From positions 2,592,001 to 2,656,000 of the forward strand of contig NZ_JAMXSR020000002.1 in assembly GCF_024124765.2 (NCBI RefSeq): a stretch of DNA of 64,000 nt, given 5' to 3'. The position numbers and the translations under genes are program-made. The notes beneath the pieces are model-generated. The model did not search any database and was not told the DNA's origin. It saw only the letters and a list, made by a program, of their open reading frames with translations. This DNA comes from Sphingomonas sp. H160509 (GTDB lineage: Bacteria; Pseudomonadota; Alphaproteobacteria; Sphingomonadales; Sphingomonadaceae). Below, in pieces: positions 17,765 through 28,484 of the stretch (position 1 is the first letter of the stretch; each line of letters opens with the position of its first letter).

Positions 17765-17771
17765 GTTTCCC

Positions 17772-19050
17772 GTGAAGACGATTTTCGCGGTATCGAGCGG
17801 ACGGCCGCCAGCGGCGATCGCCGTCGTCCGGGTGAGCGGCCCTCAGGCGTTCGCTGCGGCCGAGATGCTGGCAGGACCATTTCCGGCGCCGCGCCATGCT
17901 AGCCTCCGGGGACTGCGGGACACCGATGGCGCGCTTCTCGATCGCGCGTTGGTGATCGTGTTTCCGGGGCCGGTGACGGCGACGGGCGAAGACCTGGTCG
18001 AGTTTCATTGCCACGGTGGTCGCGCGGTGATCGCGGCGGTCGAGCGGGCGTTGTCGGTAATGCCCGGCCTTCGTCATGCTGAGCCGGGTGAGTTCACCCG
18101 TCGCGCACTGACCAATGGTCGCATCGACCTGACCGAGGCGGAGGGGCTCGCCGACCTTCTCGAAGCGGAGACCGAGGGCCAGCGCGTCGCGGCGATGACG
18201 GCGGCCGAGGGGCGGGTGAGCCAGGCCGTCCGCAGTTGGATGGACTCGGTGGCGATGCTGTCCGCGCGGGTCGAGGCGATGCTCGACTTCGCCGACGAGG
18301 ACGACGTCGCGAGCGATACCGCGGCGTTCGATGCGATCGTCTCGGAGATCGCTGCGCTCGCGGCGCAGATCGAAGCGGTGGTCGACGCCCCGCCGGTCGA
18401 GCGGCTGAAGGACGGGCTGCGCGTGGTCATCGGTGGTCCTCCCAACAGCGGCAAGTCGACGCTGCTCAACCTGCTCGGCGAGCGCGATGCGGCGATCGTC
18501 TCGCCGATCTCGGGAACGACACGCGACCGGATCGACGTGCCGGTGACGCGGAACGGTGTCGCATATGTGCTCACCGACACTGCCGGTTTGATCGACACGC
18601 TGGACCCGATCGAGGCGATCGGTGTCACCCGTGCGGAAGGTGCGCTCGCCGCGGCGGACATCGTGATGTGGCTGGCCGATACCGCGCCGCCCCGCGCCGA
18701 TGCGATCTGGATTCATGCGCGTGCCGATCTGCCGGGGCGAGGGGATATGCCCGCCGACCGGACATTGGCGGTCTCGCAGACCGACCGGGAATCGCTCGAT
18801 GCCCTTTGGGGGTGAACTGCATCGGCGAGCGATTGCGATGCTGCCGCGTGGCGATGAGATCGCATTGAAGCAGTACCAGCGCCAGCAGTGCGCCGCGGCG
18901 GTCGAGGCTCTGCGGTATCGAAGTTCGGACGCGCTTATCGTCGCGGAACACCTTCGACAGGCCCGCGCGATCCTTACTGGCGTGCTTGGGCTCGATGCCA
19001 CCGGAGAGATGCTCGACGCGCTGTTCGGACGTTTCTGCATCGGGAAGTGA
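17772..19050 (+). CDS. mnmE: tRNA U34 modification GTPase MnmE (one frameshift)
   Basis: MnmE with MnmG makes the cmnm5 modification at wobble U34. It has the N-terminal folate-binding domain (VSGPQAFAAAEML, HCHGGRAV), the GTPase P-loop GGPPNSGKS, a DTAG switch II and the invariant C-terminal CIGK. The start is GTG. The G5 run 18808-18812 has one extra base; repair gives LDALWGELHRRAIAML and 425 aa. The G-domain NKxD region is degenerate here (AVSQTDRES). Confidence 0.94.
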
Positions 19051-19066
19051 TGTTCCACGTGGAACA
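19051..19066. promoter_or_regulatory. parS: parS site between mnmE and mnmG
   Basis: TGTTCCACGTGGAACA is a perfect 16-bp palindrome, the ParB-binding parS consensus form of alphaproteobacteria, immediately after the mnmE stop. Confidence 0.92.
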
Positions 19067-19104
19067 TCTTTGACGCATCGGTCGCGGCGTTCTACGGCCG
19101 TGAC

Positions 19105-20944
19105 ATGTTCGATGTAGTGGTGGTTGGCGGTGGCCATGCCGGAACCGAAGCCGCAGCCGCGGCGGCGCGGAGGGGGCGCGCGTACCGCGCTCGTGTCGTT
19201 CGACGCGCGGCATATTGGCGCGATGTCGTGTAATCCGGCGATCGGTGGGCTCGGAAAAGGGCACATGGTTCGCGAGGTCGATGCGTTCGATGGGCTGATC
19301 GCGCGAGCGGCCGATGCTGCCGCGATCCATTATCGGATGCTCAATCGTAGCAAGGGTTCGGCGGTGCAGGGGCCTCGGATCCAGGCCGATCGGCGTCTCT
19401 ATTCCGGTGCGATCCAGACAATGCTTGCGGCCACCGAAGGGCTGTCGATCGTCGAGGGCGAGGCGACGGCGTTGCATTTCGACGGTGATCGCGTGGCGGG
19501 TGTCGTGCTGGCGGATGGCGCGATCGTGTCGGCACGAGCGGTCGTGCTGGCGACCGGCACGTTCCTAGGCGGACGTATCTTCCGGGGTGACGATCGCGAG
19601 GAAGGGGGGCCGGATCGGCGAGCGGGCGGCCAAGCCACTTGCGGACCAGCTGCGCGGGCGCGACCTGCCGATGGCGCGGTTGAAGACGGGGACGCCACCG
19701 CGGCTCGATGGGCGCACGATCGACTGGGGTGCGCTTGCCGAGCAGCCGTCGGACCTCGATCCCTGGACGATGTCGCCGATGACTCGCGCGCGTCCGCTGC
19801 CCCAGATCGCCTGTGCTATCACGCGGACGACCGATCGGACTCACGCGATCATCCGCGAGGCGTTCCATCGGTCGCCGCTGTTCACCGGTGCGATCGAGGC
19901 GGCGGGGCCGCGTTACTGTCCGTCGATCGAGGACAAGGTCCATCGGTTCGGCGACCGCGACGGGCATCAGGTTTTCCTCGAACCCGAGGGGGCTTGATGA
20001 CGCGACGGTCTATCCGAACGGGTTGTCGACGTCGCTGCCGGTCGAGGTTCAGGCGGCGATGCTGGCGAGCATTCCCGGGCTCGAGCGCGTGGCGATGACC
20101 ATGCCGGGTTATGCGGTCGAGTATGATTATATCGATCCGCGTGCGCTCGATACGCGGTTGGCGCTGGGTGCGATCGAGGGCGTGTTTTGCGCGGGGCAGA
20201 TCAATGGCACGACCGGGTATGAGGAAGCAGCGGGGCAGGGGCTTGTCGCGGGGCTCAATGCAGCGTCGTATGCGTGCGACCTCGCGCCGGTGATCCTCGA
20301 TCGTGCGTCGAGCTATCTCGGGGTGATGATCGACGACCTCACGCTGCAAGGGGGTGACCGAGCCGTATCGGATGCTGACCGCACGTGCCGAGTTCCGCCT
20401 GTCGTTGCGTGCGGACAATGCCGAGACGCGGCTGGGCTGGATTGCGGAGGCCGCTGGGTGCCTTGGACCCGAGCGGTTAGCACATCAGCATGCACTGGCC
20501 GAAGACCGTGCCCGCTTCCGGTCGGCGCTCGATTGTGAGCGGACTGCTACCGAGGTTGCCGATCAGGGCGTTGCGATCGGTCGAGATGGTGCCCGGCGGA
20601 CTGCGTTCGACTGGCTCCGGTTCGAGGGCGTGACGCTCTCGCATGTCGCACCGGATGCGGCGGTGGGGATCCCGGCGGCGGTCGTTGACGAAGTGTTAGA
20701 GGACGCGCGCTACGCTCCGTATATCGAGCGGCAGGCGCAGGAGGTCGCGCGGTTGCGGGCCGACGAGGCGATCCGTTTGCCGGAGGACCTCGCCTATGAC
20801 CGCGTGCCTGGTCTTTCGAACGAGATGATCGATCGCCTGAGCGCGGCGCGGCCGACCTCGCTGGCGGCAGCGGCGCGGGTGCGGGGGATCACCCCGGCGG
20901 CTCTGTCGGCTGTTCTATTGCATACGAAACGAGTGCCAGCATGA
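19105..20944 (+). CDS. mnmG: tRNA uridine-5-carboxymethylaminomethyl modification protein MnmG (four frameshifts)
   Basis: This FAD protein partners MnmE. The Rossmann loop [13 protein letters not shown] is followed by [54 protein letters not shown], and [21 protein letters not shown]. One extra G occurs in each of the runs 19172-19176, 19604-19609, 19988-19992 and 20350-20354. Removing these restores every conserved block and a 611-aa protein, the family norm. The stop overlaps rsmG. Confidence 0.95.
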
Positions 20945-21560
20945 CCGAAGACGAAGCGCAGAGCTGGACGACCGAGCGGTTCGGGGCGGAGGCGACCGAG
21001 CGCTTGACCGCGTTCGTGGCGATGGTGGTCGAGGAAGCGCCGCACCAGAATCTGATCGCGCCGTCGACGATTCCGACCATTTGGGATCGGCATGTGGTGG
21101 ACTCGCTCCAGCTCGTCGCGCTCGCAGGGGCGGACAGCTCGTCGAAACGGTGGCTCGATATCGGCACTGGCGGGGGTTTCCCGGTATGGTCGTTGCCCTG
21201 GTTCGCGAGGGGCCGGTCGATCTGGTCGAGCCCCGGCGCCGGCGTGCGGACTTTCTCCAGCTTTGTGTCGCTCGGCTCGGCCTTGGTGAACAGGTGCGCG
21301 TTCATGCCTCCAAGGTGGAGAATGCCGCAGCCGACGCTTCGATCATTTCCGCCCGAGCGGTCGCGTCGCTGCAAAACCTTTTGCGTGGCGCGGCGCACTG
21401 CGCCACAACGGAGACGCGGTGGTTGCTTCCTCGGGGGCGTTTCGACGAGGAGGAGCTGGCCGCGCTCAAGCAGCATTGGCGGTTTATGTTCCACGTGGAA
21501 CAAAGCGTCACGAACCCGGAGTCGTCGATCGTGGTTCTGGATCGGGTAAGCGCGCGATGA
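20941..21560 (+). CDS. rsmG: 16S rRNA m7G527 methyltransferase RsmG (one frameshift)
   Basis: RsmG (GidB) methylates G527 of 16S rRNA. It shows NLIAPSTIPTIWDRHVVDSLQL and the SAM motif WLDIGTGGGFPG. Here one base is missing rather than extra: CCCGGTATG at 21181-21187 should read CCCGGGTATG. Repaired length is 206 aa. A perfect parS site lies in the 3' part and is translated as FHVE. The TGA overlaps the parA ATG. Confidence 0.93.
21487..21502. promoter_or_regulatory. parS: parS site inside rsmG
   Basis: A second perfect TGTTCCACGTGGAACA palindrome lies 55 bp before the parA start, inside the rsmG reading frame. Confidence 0.92.
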
Positions 21561-22340
21561 TCACCATCGCGGTCGCCAATCAAAAGGGTGGGGTGGGCAA
21601 GACCACCAGCGCCATCAACCTCGCGACCGCGCTGGCCGCCACGGGCATGCGTGTGCTGTTGGTCGATCTCGATCCGCAGGGCAATGCGTCGACCGGGCTT
21701 GGCATCGGCCATTCGCAGCGCGAGCGGTCGAGCTATGACGTGCTGGTCGGCGAAACGTCGATCGAGGAAGCGGTGGTGCATACGCGCGTGCCGCGGCTCG
21801 ATATCGTCCCGGCGACGGTCGACCTGTCAGGCGCGGAGATCGAGCTGGTCGATTTCGACGCGCGTACGCACCGTCTCGATCGTGCGGTGAAGGCGGCGCA
21901 GGGGCCGTGGGATATCGCGCTGATCGATTGCCCGCCGTCGCTGGGGCTGCTGACGATCAACGCGATGGTCGCGGCGGACTCGCTGCTGGTGCCGCTGCAA
22001 TGCGAGTTTTTCGCGCTTGAGGGGTTGTCGCAGTTGTTGAGTACGGTCGAGCGCATCCGCCAGCGGTTCAATCCTGGTCTGTCGATCCTGGGGGGTAGCG
22101 CTGACGATGTTCGATCGGCGTAACCGGCTCACCGACCAGGTCTCGGCGGACGTTCGCGCTGTGTTGGGCAAGGTTGTGTTCGAGACGGTGATCCCGCGCA
22201 ACGTACGGCTGTCGGAGGCGCCGAGCCATGGTTTGCCAGCCTTGATCTACGACCACCGGTGTTCGGGGTCGCAGGCTTATATTGCTCTGGCGCGTGAGCT
22301 TATCGGGCGGCTTCCGGCAACTGCGCAGGTTGCGGCATGA
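21557..22340 (+). CDS. parA: chromosome partitioning ATPase ParA (one frameshift)
   Basis: ParA forms DNA-bound gradients that move ParB-parS complexes. The deviant Walker A is QKGGVGKTT at residues 9-17, followed by VLLVDLDPQGNAST and DCPPSLGLLTINAM. A G6 run at 22090-22095 holds one extra base; repair gives SILGVALTMFDRRNRLT and 260 aa. It is coupled to rsmG upstream and parB downstream by ATGA overlaps. Confidence 0.96.
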
Positions 22341-23237
22341 GCGACGGTAACAAACGCGGTCGGCCGGGCTTGGGCAGGGGGGCTCAATGCGCTGCTCGGC
22401 GAGATGGCGCGCGAGACGCCCGTGTCGGCCGATGGTGCGGCGCAGCAATCTTCGGGTGTGCGGATGCTGCCGGTCAGTTCGCTGTCGCCGCATCCCGATC
22501 AGCCGCGACGGCATTTCGACGAGGCGATGCTCGACGAGCTGGCCGCGTCGATCGCGTCGCGCGGGCTGATCCAGCCGATCGTCGTGCGGCCGCATGGGCA
22601 TGACTATCAGATCGTCGCTGGCGAGCGACGCTGGCGGGCGGCGCAGCGCGCGCGGCTGCATGAGGTACCGGTCGTCGTTCGCGACTTCGACGATGCCGAG
22701 ACGCTCGAGATCGCGCTGATCGAGAATATCCAGCGCGAGGATCTCAACGCGATCGAAGAGGCTCAAGCGTATCAGCGGCTGGCGGGCGAATATGGCCACA
22801 CGCAGGAGGTGCTCGCCAAGATCGTCCACAAGTCGCGCAGCCATGTCGCGAACCTGCTGCGGTTGCTGGAGTTGCCGGCGCAGGTGCAGTCGCAGGTGGT
22901 CGATGGATCGCTGTCGATGGGTCATGCTCGGGCGTTGCTGGGGTCGCCGGACGTGGAGTCGCTGGCGGACCAGGTGGTGGCGCGGGGGTTGTCGGTGCGC
23001 GAGACCGAGAAGCTGGCGCGGGATGCGAAGCCTGGGCGAAGCCGTGGCGGTGGTGGGTCGTCCGAGCCTCGGGTGCCGGATGCGGATATCGCGGCGTTGG
23101 AGCGGCAGTTGGCGGATCTGCTGGGGTTGCAGGTGCGGGTGGCGCATACCGAGACTGGGGGGACGCTGACGTTGAGTTACTCGACGTTGGACCAGCTTGA
23201 TATGGTTTGTCAGCGGTTGACGGGTGGGGCGATCTAA
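22337..23237 (+). CDS. parB: chromosome partitioning protein ParB (one frameshift)
   Basis: ParB is the CTPase clamp that loads at parS. The N-terminal GRPGLGRGLNALLGE tail recruits ParA; the CTP site shows GERRWRA and ENIQREDLNAIEEA; the helix-turn-helix is TQEVLAKIVHKSRSHVANLLRLL; the C-terminal dimerisation domain ends near TLTLSYSTLDQLDMVCQRL. One extra G in 22377-22382 breaks RGLNALL; repaired length is 299 aa. Three parS sites in the window are its likely targets. Confidence 0.96.
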
Positions 23238-23246
23238 TCACGCGCT

Positions 23247-23316
23247 CCGTTCGTGCTGAGCGAAGTCGAGGCACCTGCGTCCCGGACCATCCTTCGACTT
23301 CGCTCAGGACGAACGG
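23247..23316. repeat. inverted repeat, family C
   Basis: Arms CCGTTCGTGCTGAGCGAAGT (23247) and ACTTCGCTCAGGACGAACGG (ending 23316) pair nearly perfectly around a centre of about 20 bp. It lies between convergent parB and holA and may end both transcripts. Confidence 0.8.
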
Positions 23317-23357
23317 GGATAGGGAAGCGTGGAGGGGAGAGGGAGGATCACTACTCT

Positions 23358-23452
23358 CCGTCATCCCGGCGGAAGCCGGGACCCACGGTTGCGGTCCACT
23401 TCGTTAGTGATTGCACCCTATCCATGGGTCCCGGCGTGCGCCGGGATGACGG
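23358..23452. repeat. inverted repeat, family D
   Basis: CCGTCATCCCGGCGGAAGCC (23358) and GGCGTGCGCCGGGATGACGG (ending 23452) are arms of a 95-bp inverted repeat of a very common sphingomonad type. Together with the element at 23247 it fills the 282-bp gap between parB and holA; the remainder is unremarkable. Confidence 0.8.
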
Positions 23453-23519
23453 CAGGTGGGGAGGTCGGAAAGAGGGAAGCGGAGGCAGACGCGAATGCGT
23501 TTGCAGACGCGGGTGCGCG

Positions 23520-24541
23520 TTAGTTTCGCCGTGCGATCGCTTGGGATAGCGCCACCACTGCTGCCTCCGCCACAACCCCGCCAGCATTCCCCGATGCCAT
23601 GATCGCGCGCTCGGCGGTCCGGACGCGCTGGATCGCGGTGGCGAGCATTACCGGTGACCAGCGGCGCAAGGACCGCGCGGTGCTGGCCTCTTCCTTGAAG
23701 AACACGCGGTGGCGTTTCATCACGGCGTCGACCGCTTCGCCGCGGTCGATTTCGCCGCGCATGTCGGCGAGCGCGATCAGGCGGCGGACGAGTTGGCGGA
23801 GCCACGGGATCGGCGAGGTGCCGGCTTCTTCGAGCACGGCGAGTTCGGCGCCGAGATCGTCGACCCGGCCCCTCGATCACCGCATCGATCGCGCGGCTCA
23901 TTTCCGCATCGCCGAGGTCCGCACCGACGGCATCGAGTGCGTGGTGATCGAGGTCCGCGGGGCGATCGGGTGCGGCGTCGAGGTATAGCGCGAGCTTCTC
24001 GATCTCTCGCGAAATGACGGCGCGATCGCCGCCGGTCGTATCGACGAGGCGGCGGGCGACGCCGGGGGCGGGGCGGAGGCCGTTCTCGTTGGCGATCGTC
24101 GTCGCGAGGCGTTCGGCGTCCTGCGCGGTTGGGGCGTAGCAGGCGAACGCCATCGCGCGCGGGGGAGTCGATCGCGAGCTTGACGATCTTGGCGGTCGAT
24201 TTGACGGTCGGGGCGATCGCGACGACTGGGTTGCCGACGCGCTCGGCCGTCAGCAGGTTGGTGAAGGCTTCGAGGCTTTCCTCGCCGGCCGACGCGACGC
24301 GGACGAACCGGGCCCCGGCGAACAACGATAGCGAGGCGGCTTCGTCGGTCAGCCGGCCGGGGTCGCTTTTCAGCGTCGAGCCGTCGAGATCGACGCGTTC
24401 GGCATCCGCGCCCATCGCCTTGGCCAGTACGCGAGCGAGGTCGCTCGCGCCGGCCTCGTCGGGGCCGTGGAGCAGGTACAGGCGGATGTCGCCGCCCGGT
24501 TTGGCCAGCGCACCGCGGATCTGGCCGGCGCTGGCCTTCAC
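23520..24541 (-). CDS. holA: DNA polymerase III delta subunit (two frameshifts)
   Basis: HolA opens and loads the beta clamp within the clamp loader. The N-terminus ([12 protein letters not shown]...LYLLHGPDEAGASDLA) and the C-terminal clamp-loader region (SPIPWLRQLVRRLIAL...RHRVFFKEE) fit. Single extra bases in the plus-strand runs G5 24161-24165 and C4 23869-23872 break the frame; repair gives AIDSPRAMAFACYA and AVIEGRVDDLGAELAV and 339 aa. The ATG overlaps the lptE stop, the conserved leuS-lptE-holA operon. Confidence 0.93.
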
Positions 24542-25068
24542 TTGGCGGGCGTAGTGGCCTGCGCCGCGGCGACCGCAGGCGTGTTGCGTGCATATAGCGC
24601 GACGCGCGCGACGATCTGGTCGGCGACGATCTGTGACAGGCGTTCGAGCGCAGTGTTCTCGGCGGCGATCGTCGCATATTCTGAGCGGACGACGTCGATG
24701 CCGGCGTCGGAGCCGGCAGTCGCGTCGAGCAGCACAGAATTGTCGCCGATCCGCACGAGCTGATAGCGCGCGCGCAACGTGCGGCGTTCGCGCGAGACGC
24801 TGTCGTCGGTGCGGACGCCGAGACCGCTGATCGTGTCGTCGAGGCGGATGTCGATCCGGTAGAGCGCGGGCGCGCCGTTCGACGGCAGGCGATCGCGCAG
24901 CGCGGTGGCCATCAGCCAGCCGTTCTTGCCCGCGATCGGTGCGATCTCGACCTGGCCGAGCGCGCCGGCGACCGGGCCGCTGCTGCCGCCCGCGTAGAGC
25001 GGGTGCAGGCCGCAGCCCGACAGCGCGGGAGCGAGCGCCAACGCGCTGAGGATCGCTAGGCGCTTCAT
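24538..25068 (-). CDS. lptE: LPS-assembly lipoprotein LptE
   Basis: LptE plugs the LptD barrel that delivers LPS to the outer surface. The 176-aa protein has a lipoprotein signal with lipobox ALSGC (Cys19), followed by GLHPLYAGG and [15 protein letters not shown], as in alphaproteobacterial LptE. A low-complexity Ala tail ends it. It is coupled to leuS upstream and holA downstream by 4-bp overlaps. Confidence 0.92.
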   Translation of the reverse strand: MKRLAILSALALAPALSGCGLHPLYAGGSSGPVAGALGQVEIAPIAGKNGWLMATALRDRLPSNGAPALYRIDIRLDDTISGLGVRTDDSVSRERRTLRARYQLVRIGDNSVLLDATAGSDAGIDVVRSEYATIAAENTALERLSQIVADQIVARVALYARNTPAVAAAQATTPAK

Positions 25069-27749
25069 GCGACGATGTTCACGAGACGGTCGGGCACGAC
25101 GATCACTTTCCGGGGCGGCTTGCCCTCGAGCAGGCGGACGATCTTCTCGGAGGCGAGCGCGGCGGCCTCGACCTCGTCCTTCGGTGCGCCCTTGGGGAAG
25201 ACGAGCGTGTCGCGGAGCTTGCCGTTGACCTGGACCGCGATCGTGACCTCGTCGTCGACCAGCATCGCCGGATCGACGATCGGCCAGGCGGCGTCGGCGA
25301 TCAGGCCGTCGTTTCCTGCGGTCGCCCAGGCTTCCTCGGCGACGTGCGGGACCATCGGGCTGACGAGCAGCAGCAGCGTGCGGATCGCCTGTTCGCGGTC
25401 TGCGGAAGGTGCCGCCTTCTCGATCGCGCTGCACAAGCTGTAGAGCCGCGCGACCGCCTTGTTGAACTGCAAGGCGTTGATATCGCTCTCGATACCGACA
25501 GTCGTGCGGTGGCAGAGCTTGCGCAAGGCGATGTCGTCGCCTTCGGCCTTTGCCGCATCGTCCGACTCGATCAGGCGCCAGAGACGCTGGACGAACCGCC
25601 ACGCGCCTTCGATGCCGGACTCGCTCCAGGGGAGATCGCGCTCGGGCGGCGAGTCGGAGAGCACGAACCAGCGCACCGCGTCGGCACCATACTGGTCGAC
25701 GATCGGCTCGGGATCGACGGTGTTCTTCTTCGACTTCGACATCTTCGTCACGCGACCGACCGTCACGGGGCCGCCGGTCGCGATCTCGACATATCCCGCA
25801 TCGGTCTTGCGGACCTCGTCGGGAGACAGCCACTTCGTCTTCACCGGCGCGTCGCTCGAATCGTCGTCGTCGGTGTCGGCCTCCGGCTGCGCGTCGCCGG
25901 CGTCGCCTCGGCTATACGTCTCGTGCGTGACCATGCCTTGCGTGAACAGCCCGGCGAACGGCTCGGCGATGTCGAGCATGCCAATATGCTTCAGCGCGCG
26001 CGTCCAGAAGCGGGCGTAGAGCAAGTGCAGGATCGCGTGCTCGACGCCGCCGATATACTGGTTGACCGGCAGCCATTTCTCCGCGCCCGACCGGTCGAAC
26101 GGCTTGGCGTCCGGCTGGCTGGCGAAGCGGATGAAATACCAGGACGAGTCGACGAACGTGTCGAGCGTATCGGTCTCGCGCCGGGCAGGTCCTGCGCAGG
26201 ACGGGCAGGGAACGTGCTTCCAGGTCGGATGGCGATCGAGCGGGTTGCCGGGGATGTCGAAGCTGACGTCCTCGGGCAGGACGATCGGCAGCTGGTCCCT
26301 GGGCACCGGCACCGCGCCGCACGCGTCGCAGTGGATGATCGGGATCGGCGTGCCCCAGTAACGCTGGCGGCTGACGCCCCAGTCGCGCAGGCGGAACACG
26401 GTCGTGCCCTTGCCCCAGCCTTCGCCCTCGGCGCGCGCTCGATCACGACGCGCTTGGCGTCCTCGATGTCCATGCCGTCGAGGAAATGCGAGTTCACTAT
26501 GGTGCCGGCGCCGGTCCAGGCGGTGTCGCCGACGAACACGGGGGCCTCGTCATCGCCTTCGCTGACGACGCGCTTGACGGGCAAGTCGTATTTGCGCGCG
26601 AAATCGAGATCGCGCTGGTCGTGCGCTGGCACGCCGAACACCGCGCCGGTGCCGTATTCCATCAGCACGAAGTTCGCGATGTAGACCGGGAGGTGCCACG
26701 TCTTGTCGAGCGGGTGAACCGCGCGGATGCCGGTGTCGAAGCCGAGCTTTTCCTGCGTGTCGAGTTCCGCCGCGGTCGTGCCGCCGCGCTTGCAGAGTTC
26801 GATGAAGGCCGCGGCGTCGGGGTTCGTCTCGGCGATGGCGCGCGCGATCGGGTGATCGGCGGCGACCGCGACGAAGCTGGAGCCGAACATCGTGTCGGGG
26901 CGGGTGGTGAAGACTTCGACGCTCTCTATTCCCCTTCCGCTTGCGGGAGGGGTCAGGGAAGGGGAGGCATCCTCGGACGCTGCCGCCGCGTTCGTGTCAG
27001 GCCCTCCCCCGACCCCCTCCCGCGAGCGGAAGGGGAGCAGTGAGGTTGAACTCGAACTGCAGGCCCTGGCTGCGGCCGATCCAGTTTTCCTGCATCAGCT
27101 TGACCTTGTCTGGCCAATGCTCGAGCGCCCCTAAGCCATCGACCAACTCGTCGGCGAAATCGGTGATCTTGAGGAACCACTGCGACAGTTTCCGCCGCTC
27201 GACCAGCGCGCCGGAGCGCCAACCGCGACCGTCGATCACCTGCTCGTTGGCGAGCACGGTCATGTCGACCGGATCCCAGTTGACCGCCGATTCCTTGCGG
27301 TACACGAGGCCAGCCGCGAACAGATCAAGGAACAGCGCCTGCTCGTGGCCGTAATATGCAGGCTCGCACGTCGCCAGTTCGCGCGTCCAGTCGAGCGCGA
27401 AGCCGAGGCGCTTCAGCTGCGCCTTCATCGTCGCGATGTTTGCGCGCGTCCAGTTGCCCGGATGCACGCCCTTTTCCATCGCCGCGTTTTCGGCGGGCAT
27501 GCCGAACGCGTCCCAGCCCATCGGATGGAGCACTTCCATGCCCTTCATCCGACGGAACCGCGCGAGCACGTCGCCCATCGTGTAGTTTCGGACATGCCCC
27601 ATGTGGATGCGCCCCGACGGATAGGGGAACATCTCGAGCACGTACGAGCGCGGCTTGGTCGACAGGTCGTCCGCGGCGAACGTCTTGCGCTCGTCCCAGA
27701 CCTTCTGCCACGCCGCGTCCGCCTTCAACGCATTGAAACGCGACGCCAT
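25065..27749 (-). CDS. leuS: leucyl-tRNA synthetase (two frameshifts, in-frame repeat insertion)
   Basis: LeuRS charges tRNA-Leu. The HIGH motif is [14 protein letters not shown] and the KMSKS motif [13 protein letters not shown]; the CP1 editing domain starts near [13 protein letters not shown] and continues [15 protein letters not shown] palindromic element (26931-27035) lies between these last two segments. With one extra base removed from a C/G run in its 27005-27018 part, it reads through in frame as about 40 Pro/Gly/Ala/Ser-rich residues absent from the family. A second break near 26440 (before [18 protein letters not shown]) is one missing or two extra bases. Repaired length is about 893-894 aa. 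Confidence 0.94.
26931..27035. repeat. palindromic repeat element inside leuS
   Basis: The left arm starts CCCCTTCCGCTTGCGGGAGG and the right arm ends CCTCCCGCGAGCGGAAGGGG; the arms (about 35 bp) match almost perfectly in inverse around a centre of about 32 bp. The same kind of GGGGAGGG-rich palindrome normally sits between genes in sphingomonads. Here it interrupts the editing domain of leuS and stays open for translation after correcting one base. Confidence 0.9.
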
Positions 27750-27760
27750 TATATCAGTCC

Positions 27761-28192
27761 TCAGCCCGCGATCGAGGCGCGGCGCAGGTCGCGGGCCTTG
27801 GTCAGGATGATATCCTCGAGCTTCTGCGTGGTCGCTGCCTGGACCGGCGACGAAACCCACTGGCCGTTGCGATTGACTTCGCGCAGGGCAGCGACGCGCA
27901 GCGCATCGGCGCGCAGATCCTGGTCAAGGATCGAGACGGTGACCTTCATGCGCTCGGTCGGCGTCTGCGGATTGATGTACCAGTCGGTGACGATCACGCC
28001 GCCATTGGAGTCGGTCTGGAGCAGCGGCATGAAGCCCAGCGTGTCGAGGCTTGCGCGCCACAGATAGCTGTTCACGCCGATCGTCGTGATCTTCGACGCG
28101 GCGAGATCCGCCTTGGGACGTGCCGATCCGCCGCCGCAAGCGACGAGAGGCAGGGCAAACAGCACGACTGCGATACGCGAGCGGCGGAACAT
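27761..28192 (-). CDS. DUF3576 lipoprotein
   Basis: This protein has a lipoprotein signal ([20 protein letters not shown], Cys19) and a DUF3576 domain ([34 protein letters not shown]). The family is envelope-located and of unknown role. I chose the Met at 28192, with AGGA 8 nt upstream; two in-frame Mets at 28198 and 28201 are possible. It lies 11 bp upstream of leuS on the same strand, so it probably leads the DUF3576-leuS-lptE-holA operon. Confidence 0.88.
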   Translation of the reverse strand: MFRRSRIAVVLFALPLVACGGGSARPKADLAASKITTIGVNSYLWRASLDTLGFMPLLQTDSNGGVIVTDWYINPQTPTERMKVTVSILDQDLRADALRVAALREVNRNGQWVSSPVQAATTQKLEDIILTKARDLRRASIAG

Positions 28193-28484
28193 GGGCATCA
28201 TCCTGGCAAGAAAATCAGCCCTTGCTCTACAGGCGAGCCCCGCGCGCCCGCAAGCAGACGCCGGCGTGCGCGACGAGCGTATGCGCGGGGGGCTGGCCCG
28301 ACGGGGAGAACAACCGATTCGGTAGCGCTATCGCAGCGATCTGTGTGCTGATTGCAACACTGTCCGACAATTCGGCGACGAAGGGTGGGAATGGGCGGTT
28401 CTGCGGCCTTTGCTGTGGATCAATTCATGTTAGATGCGGTTTAACAGGATCCGATTACGGGATTCGAAGGACAGATTCGTTGTG

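Noticed and set aside
26892..27134. Small plus-strand gene over the leuS repeat
   Set aside because: It only exists because the palindrome is open in several frames; flanking minus-strand leuS sequence is conserved on both sides.
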